Source of the DNA: Bacillus sp. FJAT-29790
GTDB taxonomy: Bacteria > Bacillota > Bacilli > Bacillales > Cytobacillaceae
DNA length: 56,631 bases
NCBI RefSeq assembly: GCF_019039215.1
Contig: NZ_JAHNZZ010000001.1
Span: forward strand, 2,331,737-2,388,367
Reading direction: 5' to 3'
Shown here: positions 43,874-52,491 of the stretch, in pieces
Layout: each line of letters starts with the position of its first letter
Position numbering within the stretch: the stretch's first letter is position 1
The notes under the pieces: model-generated
What the model was told of the DNA's origin: nothing
The model's input: the letters and a program-made list of their open reading frames with translations, nothing else
Database searches by the model: none
Made by a program: the position numbers and the translations under genes

Positions 43874-45835
43874 TTGATAAATAATGAACGCGGCAACAGC
43901 TTAATTACTGTCCTCTTAGTCTCGCTCGTCTTTACTGTGCTTGGAATGGCTATCGTCGCATCATCTATTGGTGGGGCAAAAAGAACTGAAACAAGAGAAA
44001 GTGATATTTCGATAACATACGACTCTATTAATCTTGTAGAAAAAATGACTACAGATCTTGCGGAGTCATTAAAAAAATTGGACCTTGATAATTATCGATC
44101 AAGAGGCAGCGGTAATAAACTGGAAGTTAAAAATAGCTTTGACATTGATTTACGTAATAATTTATTCGCTGATTTAATTTTGCCAAATCAAGATAATATG
44201 TCATTAGAATGTGTAAATATAATCGATCTTAGCACGAATAGTCCCGATTATATTGATCCCACTGATTCTTGCATTGGAAGCATATCAAGTTACGACCATT
44301 TTAACATCGAGAAGAACAAGGATTTTACGAGAGTTTTTGATATTATTCTTGTGACAAAAAATCCAGTTGAAACGGAAGGGAAAATTTCACGCACAATTAA
44401 AAAGCGGCTTATTCTATCACCTTTGCCAAGCTTTTTAAAATACGCAGTCGGTTCCTATTCTGAAAAAGCTGGGCTTATTCTAAATGGCTCTGCCAATTTT
44501 CGCGGGAATGTCTATGCAAATAATTTAACGATCAATAATGAAGCCGAATATATATTAAATGGAGTTAAGAATTATAAGGATACTCCTATGTCCTCTATTA
44601 ACGGTCATTTATATAGTAGCACGGCTAAATTACTGGACATTTTACAGGAAAATAAATTCTATAAAGATAAGGTTCCAGCACTAAAACATGACAGTCAATT
44701 TATCAATATCGATTTTGATAAAACAATGAACGAAAGAACAAATGAAGTGTTAGCTGATAGTGGCATGTCAACCAAATGGAATGGCGGGGGCTCCTCTTTT
44801 GCGAAAAGCCTCAAAAATGACATTGCGGATTATCCGTTACCAAATGAAGTTGTAAATAATTGTATTGAATTCACGGATGATGAAGAGCAACTAGACCCTT
44901 TGGATGAGAGTTGTATTAAAAGCGATAATGAATCAGTCGAAATAGATTCCCCACTAAATATTAACGGTGATTTTATCGTAACAAGCACCAATTATCCAAT
45001 ATCATTAAAGAAAAAATTAGTGGTTAACGGGGATTTATATCTTGTAGGCTACGCGGATATTTCTCTTGAAGGCGATGTATTTGTCGCTGGGAAAACATAT
45101 TTAATTAATTATGGCGGAAAGATGGAGCTCAATAAAAATCTTATTTCAGCTGATACGATATTACTAGAATCCTATGCAAAAAATAAAAATGATTTAAACT
45201 CAGCAGGACTTAAATTAAATGGAGACATTATTACAGGAAATGATCTCATTATTAAGCCGATAAAAACTTCAGTTGAAATAAATAATAACATCTTTGTTAA
45301 CCATTCGTTAACAATTAATGGAGATGAAGCTGACGGCTTTGGGGAAGATCATGATGTGATTTTCGATTCTGTTGTTTACGCTGGGAAGGAAGCTTCTATT
45401 TCAAAGGCAAATATACTAGGTGCGAATAATAATGAAAAACAGCTTATTCTACTCGCAAAAGAAGATTTACTGATAACAAGAATAAATGAATTTAAATACT
45501 TTGATAATAAAAATGAAAATGGGGTCCCTTATCTGCCTGTTGATGATAAAAAAATAAAACCATTAAAGGGATTCTTTTATACAGAAAAAAATGCTGAATT
45601 ATACGGTGTTGGCTCCCTTTTTTATATTGAAGGAGGGATATTTGCCAAAGAACAGCTTACGATTAACGCGATCCGGGGCGATGTTAAAAGTATTGATAAT
45701 ATTCCTTCATTCCAAGAGAATACCTTCTCACGTTTTATTGTCGATTATGACCAAGACGTTATGTTAAAACGGATTGAAGCCCTCCCGATTGTGAATCAGC
45801 TGCAAATTTTTTCTGACGAGCTAATAGTCAAGTAA
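43874..45835 (+). CDS. large PilX/GspK-position prepilin-like protein with beta-solenoid body
   Basis: The 653-residue product starts with a prepilin-like N-terminus, NNERG then NSLITVLLVSLVFTVLGMAI. It lacks glutamate at position 5, as GspK does. Residues about 190-620 are rich in short strand repeats (LILNGSANFRGNVYANNLTI, LVVNGDLYLVGYADISLEGD, LKLNGDIITGNDLIIKP) typical of right-handed beta-helices or polymer-forming domains. Four or more cysteines lie in the N-terminal half. A TTG start with AAAGGGG nine bases upstream is used. It is the third gene of the minor pilin operon and is followed by a strong terminator. A pilus-tip adhesin role is inferred. Confidence 0.82.
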   Translation: MINNERGNSLITVLLVSLVFTVLGMAIVASSIGGAKRTETRESDISITYDSINLVEKMTTDLAESLKKLDLDNYRSRGSGNKLEVKNSFDIDLRNNLFADLILPNQDNMSLECVNIIDLSTNSPDYIDPTDSCIGSISSYDHFNIEKNKDFTRVFDIILVTKNPVETEGKISRTIKKRLILSPLPSFLKYAVGSYSEKAGLILNGSANFRGNVYANNLTINNEAEYILNGVKNYKDTPMSSINGHLYSSTAKLLDILQENKFYKDKVPALKHDSQFINIDFDKTMNERTNEVLADSGMSTKWNGGGSSFAKSLKNDIADYPLPNEVVNNCIEFTDDEEQLDPLDESCIKSDNESVEIDSPLNINGDFIVTSTNYPISLKKKLVVNGDLYLVGYADISLEGDVFVAGKTYLINYGGKMELNKNLISADTILLESYAKNKNDLNSAGLKLNGDIITGNDLIIKPIKTSVEINNNIFVNHSLTINGDEADGFGEDHDVIFDSVVYAGKEASISKANILGANNNEKQLILLAKEDLLITRINEFKYFDNKNENGVPYLPVDDKKIKPLKGFFYTEKNAELYGVGSLFYIEGGIFAKEQLTINAIRGDVKSIDNIPSFQENTFSRFIVDYDQDVMLKRIEALPIVNQLQIFSDELIVK

Positions 45836-45847
45836 TAAATAAAAATA

Positions 45848-45877
45848 AGCCAGAAGAGGATCCTCCCTCTTCTGGCT
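45848..45877. terminator. Bidirectional terminator between minor pilin operon and ankyrin gene
   Basis: A 12-bp stem AGCCAGAAGAGG / CCTCTTCTGGCT with a 6-base loop lies between convergent genes, flanked by A-rich and T-rich sequence. The right arm overlaps the ankyrin gene stop codon. Confidence 0.88.
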
Positions 45878-46793
45878 ATTTTAGTAAGGCGGCTATGTCT
45901 TCATGCCCCCACCGTGTTGCATATTCTGATGCTGTTTTCCCATCTATACTTTTAATACTTGGGTCAGCTCCATTTTCTAATAATATTTCTACAATCTCTT
46001 TGTAACCATAATCTGCAGCAATAATTAAAGCGGTTTGTCCGATTTTATTTGTATCGTTTATATTTTGCTTATTTTGATTCAAAAGAAATTGTACTATTTC
46101 CGTTCTCCCGTTTAAAACAGCCTGGATCAATGGGGAATTTTCTTCTACATCCATTTGTTCCGTATCTTGAACTTTTGTGAATAGTTGTTTTACAACTTCC
46201 ATTTGTCCAGATTTCACTGCCATTATAAATGCCGTCTCTCCAGCACGATTTAATTCATTACTGTTTATATTGAATTCTATTAGTCTATTAATTACTTCAG
46301 GATGTCCTTTTGTTGCAGCAATATGCAATGCTGTATTGCCGTATTCATCTGTTTCACCAAGTTGTTCGGGAAAAGCTTGAATAGCTGTTTTTAATAATAC
46401 TATATATTGAGAAACCACTTCTTCATAATCCATGCTCTCTTTTAACTGCTTATAATCATCAAACATATATACCAATTGGATAAACAAAGGAATTAAGGGT
46501 TCTTCTCTAAGTTTTGCTCCCTTATGAAGCAGTGCGATTGTGCATTCAAAACTTCCGTGATTCATGGCTGTTTCTAATGGTGTATACCCCTCTTCCGATA
46601 TAAAATTAACTGGATAATTCTTAGAAAGAAGATTATTTAGTTCTTCAATATCATTACTTATGATCGCTTCGATAATCTTTTCTTGCTTTTCCTCTTTGGA
46701 AATAGTATGAATGATGTCACGATTAAACAAAAATAAGAGTAAGAAACCTATTAGCAATACTCCGAATAGTAGCATCCATATTTTACTTTTCAT
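45876..46793 (-). CDS. membrane-anchored ankyrin repeat protein
   Basis: The 305-residue protein has one N-terminal membrane segment (about 4-23), a helical linker, and about six ankyrin repeats (residues about 38-305). Clear units are EEGYTPLETAMNHGSFECTIALL, EYGNTALHIAATKGHPEVINRLI, RAGETAFIMAVKSGQMEVVKQL and KIGQTALIIAADYGYKEIVEIL. Ankyrin proteins mediate protein-protein contacts. The orientation would place the repeats outside or at the membrane face, which cannot be decided by eye. A perfect palindrome lies just upstream of its ribosome binding site. Confidence 0.9.
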   Translation of the reverse strand: MKSKIWMLLFGVLLIGFLLLFLFNRDIIHTISKEEKQEKIIEAIISNDIEELNNLLSKNYPVNFISEEGYTPLETAMNHGSFECTIALLHKGAKLREEPLIPLFIQLVYMFDDYKQLKESMDYEEVVSQYIVLLKTAIQAFPEQLGETDEYGNTALHIAATKGHPEVINRLIEFNINSNELNRAGETAFIMAVKSGQMEVVKQLFTKVQDTEQMDVEENSPLIQAVLNGRTEIVQFLLNQNKQNINDTNKIGQTALIIAADYGYKEIVEILLENGADPSIKSIDGKTASEYATRWGHEDIAALLK

Positions 46794-46809
46794 TCATTTT
46801 GCTCCTTTT

Positions 46810-46855
46810 TTAAAGCTATGAAGCCATAACAATTGTTATGGCTTCATAGCTTTAA
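46810..46855. repeat. 46-bp perfect palindrome between DUF5057 gene and ankyrin gene
   Basis: Two 23-base arms meet without a spacer (centre ACAATTGT; arms contain GCTATGAAGCCATAACAA). The downstream side reads CTTTAAAAAAGGAGC, so the minus-strand hairpin ends just before the Shine-Dalgarno of the ankyrin gene and has no long T-tract. Terminator, RNA processing or protein-binding functions are possible. Confidence 0.85.
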
Positions 46856-46857
46856 CA

Positions 46858-49800
46858 TTACCATTTATCGTTGGCGTTCTCGTTTCCACTTCCTGTACCA
46901 GGTTCAACTACATATACCTTTAACACGGTTGAATATTTTTTTCCATTTTCATCATCTACAGTGATTGTAATCCCAGCTTCACCAACGCGTTTGGCAAATA
47001 TTTGTCCATTAGAAGTAACATCTAACATATACGTGTTATTTGATACAAAGGACTTATTAGGTCCAATATTCGTTGCATCCCTTGGCAGGTAGACGATATA
47101 GTTAGATGCATTTTCAAAACTAGATCCCTTTGGAATAGTAAGTTCCCCACTAGTTGAAATTCCAGTTAAAGGTGATCCAACAATTACCGTAATTTTTTGT
47201 TTTACATTTCCACCATCTCTGGAAGAAACTTCAATAACTCCAGTTCCTGTCGACACCCCTCTAATCTTTCCTTTTTCAACAACCTCGACTATATTTGGAT
47301 CTAAAGATTTCCATACTACATCTTTATTTGTGGCATTCTCAGGTAAAATAGTCACTTTAAATTTGTCGTATTCTTCAAACTTATTTAAACGAATCTCATT
47401 TGGCGTTATTGCTATACTATTAACGAGAATAGCTTCTACTATTAGGGTAGACTCTTTTTTTACTAGCTCTCCTGCTGCGTTAGTACCACTAGCAATAATT
47501 TTTGTAACGCCTGGTTTTAACCCCGTAATCGTAATTGTCTCTTTATTTAAAGAAGCAATTGATGTATTTTCCAATTGGATATTGATCCCTAAGATAGCAT
47601 CTTCAGGCGTAAGCTTGATTGGAATTTTTTTCGTCTCTCCAACCTTAATAGACATATTGTCAAGTTCAATCGACTCTACCGGAACCCTTACGGAAACATA
47701 AGTTGTGGCTTCTTTTATGTTGCCAAAAACATCTGTAACAGTCACTTTCACTGTTCCTGTCCCTTGTTCATGTGCAATAGCAACCCCAGTAGCAGGATCA
47801 ATTTTTATTGGGGAATCCGGGTTTGTCACTGTCCAGACAATATCTTTTATTCCCGCATTTTCTGGATAGATTTTCAAATCCACTCGAAAATTTTTGTTAA
47901 CTCCTTTATTAATAACAGTGCTTTCTGGTAATTCTATTTTATCTAAAGCAATGTTAGCACGAATGGTTACCGGATTAAAAACGGATGTCTGATTATTTTT
48001 ATTGATGTCCTGATAAGTAATTTGAGAATTATTAAGGGTATAATCCTTTTTCTCTTTTGGAACTACTGTGATGCCAAAACTGATAGGTTGAGATGTGAAT
48101 TTATTACCATTTCTTTTATATAATATGTTTTCTAGATTACCTGTAACGGTATAACCCTTATCTATAGAACCTGATTTTATAAAACCATCTGGAATAGATA
48201 CATCCATATTTGCAGGGAAAGTCTCTATGAATTTGATATTTGTTAATTCAATTTCATCTGATTTGATATTATTTGCAGCTGCACCATCGATGTCTTTCGG
48301 ATTGATCTTGTATTCGATTCCAACTCCTTTATCAACTTGTACAATTCCAGTTTGGGAAATGGATCGACTAATCTCAAGATTCGTTTTTACCTTTTCAATT
48401 TTTACAGTTAATGATTTTTCTGCTTTTGCTCCCCTTGGATCTGTTGCAACAATTTTCAATGTTGCTAACCCGCCTTCTGGCATTTTGTGATCTATAGATT
48501 GAACTACAACCGAACCGTTCGTAACATTATCTTGAGCGAACACTTCCCGGTCATTTAAATACACTTTCGTTGAAAGATTTTTATCTTTCAAATCAAAGTC
48601 CTGTATTTTGTATGAGAGCTCTATTTTTTGATGAGCCGGAATAACATCATTATCACTTGGTGTTAAAACCGTTATTACCGGTGCGTGATTGGAGCCAAGA
48701 AAAGCCCGATACATCGTATTTACAAACAGTTTCTGTTCTTCATCTGGGAAACCACTATTTGTATGACCTGTACCTGAATAAGTAATATTCCCTTTTGAAT
48801 ACGTGTAATAATGATTCCAGCTATCAAATTCATCCCTATTGCTACCTGTTATGTTATACCATGGGATAACATCTGGATCCTCTAAATCGAGTGTGTAATA
48901 TTGGTTGTGTGTAGTGGCAATCGTAATCGAATCTTTAAGCTCATAAGGATATTTTGTCATCATACCTTTATTTACTTTTTGTGTGGTTTTCGATTGATTT
49001 GGTGCTCCATACCCCAAATTCGTGTGTGGGGCTTTTTGGCCAGTTGCATCCATAAAGTTATCAACCCAGCTCTTTACGCCATTAAAAATGGTATCATGAG
49101 TAAATAGAATACTTTGATTCGTATCAATAAATCGCTTCACAGAATTAACTGCTGTAGGACTTATTGCTGCGTCATTATACACATCCGCAAATCCAAAAAT
49201 TAACATATCATATTTGCCGTTAATTCTAGAATGGGAATATTGACTTGTATCATTATTAAAAGTTGCCATATCCGTTACATCAATATTAATTTTATACTCT
49301 CCTGATACATGTAAATAGCTTTGCTTCATATTATTTTCATTTTTTAATGAGCTCGGATCGCTTTTATTTTTTTGTACTTGAAGGACATTTACCTCAACCA
49401 TTTGATCCTTAAAATAAATGGTGCCTTTTTGATAATCTTTAAGATTTGTGCCCATATCAACGACTTCTAATTTCCAATTACGAATTCCACTATAGCCTGA
49501 TGGCAGTTCGTATACAATAGACTGGTTAGAACTTTTAATTTGCTGTTCAAGGACGATTTCTGAAGAATCAAACCTGTCATTGAAATCCGCATCAATATAA
49601 AGAATCGCTCTAAGATCTTTGCTTTGCACATTTTCAGGTTTTAACATTTTAATTTCAAATTGAAGCTTATTGCCAGGAACATATTTCGTGTTAGGGTTAT
49701 CTGTTGGCTTTTTAGTTAATTCAAATCTAGGTCTTGGTTTAAAATCATTTCTAAGGAAACTTTCCATTTGAGAAATTAAACCCTGTTTATTGTTTTTATC

Positions 49801-50307
49801 ATAGTAAATAACATTCTTGTTACTGCCATTATATTTATTAAAATACTTTTGGAGTTGCCCTTTGTTTACAATGCTGTTTTTCTCTAAAATAACCGGCTGG
49901 CCTTTATTAATAAAATCCTTAACAATTTCGTTTGCCTTTAATTCAGTAATGTCATTTAAAATATTCTGAGTTTGATGTGCGGCGGTTGCTCCCTTTTCTT
50001 TAATCAACTGCGGGGCATCTTTTGTTGAATACTCTCCATCAGTAATTGCAATAAAGTCATATTTCCCGTCCAGCTCTTCACGAGAAGCGACAAACTTTTT
50101 CATGGTTATCGTTTCTACTTCAAACGAGTTCGTTCCTAATACATTACTAATTCTCGAATTTCCAATATTTACATCAACAATTTCCAAAATTTTAAGCTTT
50201 GGATTATAAACAGGAATTGATGAATCAGCTTTTACCTTTATTAATGGCTGAATAAAAGAAGTTAAGACGAGGATGACTACAGATAATAGCGACAAGACTT
50301 TTTTCAA
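46858..50307 (-). CDS. large exported DUF5057/Big-domain surface protein
   Basis: The 1149-residue protein has a signal peptide (MKKVLSLLSVVILVLTSF to KVKA) and a DUF5057-like N-terminal half (about 35-560). That half appears to contain two Rossmann-like, glutamine-amidotransferase-like halves (KLKILEIVDVNIG and VEVNVLQVQKNK each followed by a YDFIAITDG / YDMLIFGFA strand). An Ig-like segment (about 565-660), a conserved-repeat-domain-like segment, and four Big_2-type domains (about 800-1140) follow. No LPXTG or other cell-wall anchor is seen. The start is a TTG with GGGGGAG seven bases upstream. Its location beside pilus genes suggests a secreted or surface adhesin. Confidence 0.82.
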   Translation of the reverse strand: MKKVLSLLSVVILVLTSFIQPLIKVKADSSIPVYNPKLKILEIVDVNIGNSRISNVLGTNSFEVETITMKKFVASREELDGKYDFIAITDGEYSTKDAPQLIKEKGATAAHQTQNILNDITELKANEIVKDFINKGQPVILEKNSIVNKGQLQKYFNKYNGSNKNVIYYDKNNKQGLISQMESFLRNDFKPRPRFELTKKPTDNPNTKYVPGNKLQFEIKMLKPENVQSKDLRAILYIDADFNDRFDSSEIVLEQQIKSSNQSIVYELPSGYSGIRNWKLEVVDMGTNLKDYQKGTIYFKDQMVEVNVLQVQKNKSDPSSLKNENNMKQSYLHVSGEYKINIDVTDMATFNNDTSQYSHSRINGKYDMLIFGFADVYNDAAISPTAVNSVKRFIDTNQSILFTHDTIFNGVKSWVDNFMDATGQKAPHTNLGYGAPNQSKTTQKVNKGMMTKYPYELKDSITIATTHNQYYTLDLEDPDVIPWYNITGSNRDEFDSWNHYYTYSKGNITYSGTGHTNSGFPDEEQKLFVNTMYRAFLGSNHAPVITVLTPSDNDVIPAHQKIELSYKIQDFDLKDKNLSTKVYLNDREVFAQDNVTNGSVVVQSIDHKMPEGGLATLKIVATDPRGAKAEKSLTVKIEKVKTNLEISRSISQTGIVQVDKGVGIEYKINPKDIDGAAANNIKSDEIELTNIKFIETFPANMDVSIPDGFIKSGSIDKGYTVTGNLENILYKRNGNKFTSQPISFGITVVPKEKKDYTLNNSQITYQDINKNNQTSVFNPVTIRANIALDKIELPESTVINKGVNKNFRVDLKIYPENAGIKDIVWTVTNPDSPIKIDPATGVAIAHEQGTGTVKVTVTDVFGNIKEATTYVSVRVPVESIELDNMSIKVGETKKIPIKLTPEDAILGINIQLENTSIASLNKETITITGLKPGVTKIIASGTNAAGELVKKESTLIVEAILVNSIAITPNEIRLNKFEEYDKFKVTILPENATNKDVVWKSLDPNIVEVVEKGKIRGVSTGTGVIEVSSRDGGNVKQKITVIVGSPLTGISTSGELTIPKGSSFENASNYIVYLPRDATNIGPNKSFVSNNTYMLDVTSNGQIFAKRVGEAGITITVDDENGKKYSTVLKVYVVEPGTGSGNENANDKW

Positions 50308-50377
50308 TAAACTCTCCCCCTTTTGTAACTCCCAATCTATCAATAATATACAAATAATCTGGATCTTTATTACTATT

Positions 50378-50386
50378 ATTATACCA
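50378..50386 (-). promoter_or_regulatory. Extended -10 promoter of the DUF5057 gene
   Basis: TGGTATAAT on the minus strand is a perfect extended -10, 70 bases upstream of the TTG start. A weak -35 (TTTGGC) lies 17 bases further up. Confidence 0.55.
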
Positions 50387-50416
50387 ATTTTCCTAAATAA
50401 GCCAAAGGAGAATTTA

Positions 50417-50518
50417 ATGAATCTTTTAGGAACAATTTATACCATTTCGCTCCAGATGTTACATTATACGATGATGAATTTCTCATTTTTAATATATATT
50501 TCAGCAACAATGCTTTAA
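50417..50518 (+). CDS. possible small membrane peptide
   Basis: A 33-codon open frame, starting MNLLGTIYTISLQML and ending FLIYISATML, is preceded by AAAGGAG six bases before the ATG. That is a much better start signal than chance frames here. The peptide is hydrophobic and could span the membrane once. It is divergent from the DUF5057 gene and lies 33 bp from the end of the diguanylate cyclase gene, on the opposite strand. No homologue is recognised. It may be fortuitous. Confidence 0.3.
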   Translation: MNLLGTIYTISLQMLHYTMMNFSFLIYISATML

Positions 50519-50551
50519 AAGCAAACTTCCGAACAGGATTCCTTTTCTTTC

Positions 50552-52267
50552 CTATTTCACATACTCAGCCACTCGATTCCTTCCAGCTCTTTTCGCTCCA
50601 ACATATAACGCTCTGTCCGCATATCGAATGAGGGTCAAGGAATCATCGGCATCGTAGGGGGCGGTGGCAATGCCGATTGATACAGTTATGTTAATTAGCA
50701 AGGCTTCACAATCACTTTCCATATGCTGGGTGAGTGTGAATTGATTATTGGCAATTGTTTGTCTGACGTGTTCAGCGATATCGAATGCTTCAGCTTTTGC
50801 AACATCCGAGAGCAAGATAACAAATTCCTCTCCACCATAGCGTGCAACAGTTCCTTTGTCTCCTATTAATGCAGTTAATCTGCAGGCAAGGTCACATAAG
50901 ACTTCATTACCGCTTTGATGGCCATATGTATCGTTAACTGCTTTAAAATGATCGAGATCTAATATAATAAGAGATAATTGCTGTCTTTGATTATTTTGCA
51001 GTTTTTCGAATTCTTCATTTAGAAGATTTTCGAAGTAACGATAGTTAAATAGCTTTGTTAATGCACAGCGTTCACTCTTTTCCTTTGTTTCCTCGTAGTA
51101 CCTAGCATTTTCGACGGAAATAGCAAAATGAGAACAAAGAATATCAACAATCATCAGCTGTGATTTTTTGTAAGCCCTCTTTTGGGTAGAGGCTAGGAAA
51201 AGCACAGCAACAACCTTGTTATGGCGAACAATCGGCACGCATAAAACACTTTCTGCTGATTCCGGCATATAACCTTTTGCATAATCTTTCCACTCTTTCT
51301 TGGTGTTGAAAAGCGCTGATTTTTCCGTTGCCCATACGACGCCGCTAATTCCTTCGTTTTTTCTTAATGGATTAATTTCTGCTGATTTCACTCCATCTTT
51401 TTCGAAGCTGCGAATCACTCGAAGTTCATGATCATCACATACATCCAACAAGTAGGCATAGTCGACTGGCAACATGGTCATGAGCTTTTCCATTAATAAA
51501 TCGATGATCTCGTCCACGTTAAGACGTTCTGCAAGCTCATGACCAATTTCCATTGCCTTTTGCAAATAATCATTTATTTTTACACTAGAATAGTACAGAT
51601 TGAGGATGATTGATAAACTAGCAAATGGTACCCCAACAAACAATATTGATAACAAGCCGACATCCTTGTAAAGAATATAGAGGATGAATCCAATTGGAAA
51701 TGTAATAAGCGAAGTAACGGTCTCCCAAATAAAGTTTTTCCCAAAAAAATCCTCTTTTTGATTATAGACGAGAAATCGGAAAAAACTTAAGAATAGCTGA
51801 TTAAGCACGTAATAAACAATTGGGTAAACAGCGGCAAGCCAATAGTTCGAAGAGGTTTCTAAAAAATCTGCAGTGGACTTCCCCCCTATCATGTAATAGA
51901 CTGTACCGCTTAGTAAAGAAACAATAAAAAACATGAGTGAATTTATAGGAAAACGAAATAGTTGATTTATCCGAATCCTCTTTCCAATTAAAAGAACAAT
52001 AATTGCTACTTGGGCAAGAACCATTTCAACAAAAAGACCGAATGTCAAAAAGACTGCTAATGAAACCCATTGCAGCAAAAAAATTGGTATATTGCTAATC
52101 ACCATTGGCATGGAAGCCCCAAATGACATCAGCACTAAGAATGCAAGTATATCCCATTCCTGCCCGGAAATTTCGGGTGGAAATAATTTATAGGTCATCC
52201 AAATGCCTAGGGGAACAATTACTATCCAGGCAAGCCAAATGATTGTTTTTATTTTTGGACTGACCAT
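50552..52267 (-). CDS. membrane-bound GAF-GGDEF diguanylate cyclase
   Basis: The 571-residue protein has an N-terminal membrane domain of about eight segments (residues 8-225), a GAF domain (about 235-385; YAYLLDVCDDHELRVIRSF, ESVLCVPIVRHNKVVAVLF) and a C-terminal GGDEF domain (about 400-570) with LSLIILDLDHFKAVNDTYGH and the active motif RYGGEEFVILL. The inhibitory RxxD site upstream of GGEEF is not conserved (GDKG). It should synthesise c-di-GMP in response to signals at the membrane or GAF domain. It is a neighbour of a pilus system whose PilB has an MshEN-like domain. Confidence 0.94.
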   Translation of the reverse strand: MVSPKIKTIIWLAWIVIVPLGIWMTYKLFPPEISGQEWDILAFLVLMSFGASMPMVISNIPIFLLQWVSLAVFLTFGLFVEMVLAQVAIIVLLIGKRIRINQLFRFPINSLMFFIVSLLSGTVYYMIGGKSTADFLETSSNYWLAAVYPIVYYVLNQLFLSFFRFLVYNQKEDFFGKNFIWETVTSLITFPIGFILYILYKDVGLLSILFVGVPFASLSIILNLYYSSVKINDYLQKAMEIGHELAERLNVDEIIDLLMEKLMTMLPVDYAYLLDVCDDHELRVIRSFEKDGVKSAEINPLRKNEGISGVVWATEKSALFNTKKEWKDYAKGYMPESAESVLCVPIVRHNKVVAVLFLASTQKRAYKKSQLMIVDILCSHFAISVENARYYEETKEKSERCALTKLFNYRYFENLLNEEFEKLQNNQRQQLSLIILDLDHFKAVNDTYGHQSGNEVLCDLACRLTALIGDKGTVARYGGEEFVILLSDVAKAEAFDIAEHVRQTIANNQFTLTQHMESDCEALLINITVSIGIATAPYDADDSLTLIRYADRALYVGAKRAGRNRVAEYVK

Positions 52268-52289
52268 ATAACTTTTACCTCACTTCAAA

Positions 52290-52295
52290 ATTATA
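52290..52295 (-). promoter_or_regulatory. -10 box of the diguanylate cyclase gene
   Basis: TATAAT in CTAGTATAATTTTG, 23 bases upstream of the start. No good -35 is visible, so the assignment is tentative. Confidence 0.4.
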
Positions 52296-52431
52296 CTAGG
52301 AAAATAGTCATAACCCCTACGGATATTTTACCAAATTTCCAAACTTTTGTCACATTTCCACTTGATTTTTCTTTGAAAAATGTGAATTGTCCGCTTAACC
52401 AAACATCATTCATATAATATTCCATCTCAAC

Positions 52432-52459
52432 AAAAAAACCCAATAAAATATTGGGATTT
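52432..52459 (-). terminator. Terminator of valS-folC
   Basis: On the minus strand CCCAATA-TTT-TATTGGG is followed by seven T residues. It is 33 bases past the folC stop and separates housekeeping genes from the diguanylate cyclase gene. Confidence 0.85.
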
Positions 52460-52491
52460 TTGTTATTTATATTTCAGATATTCCATCCTTA

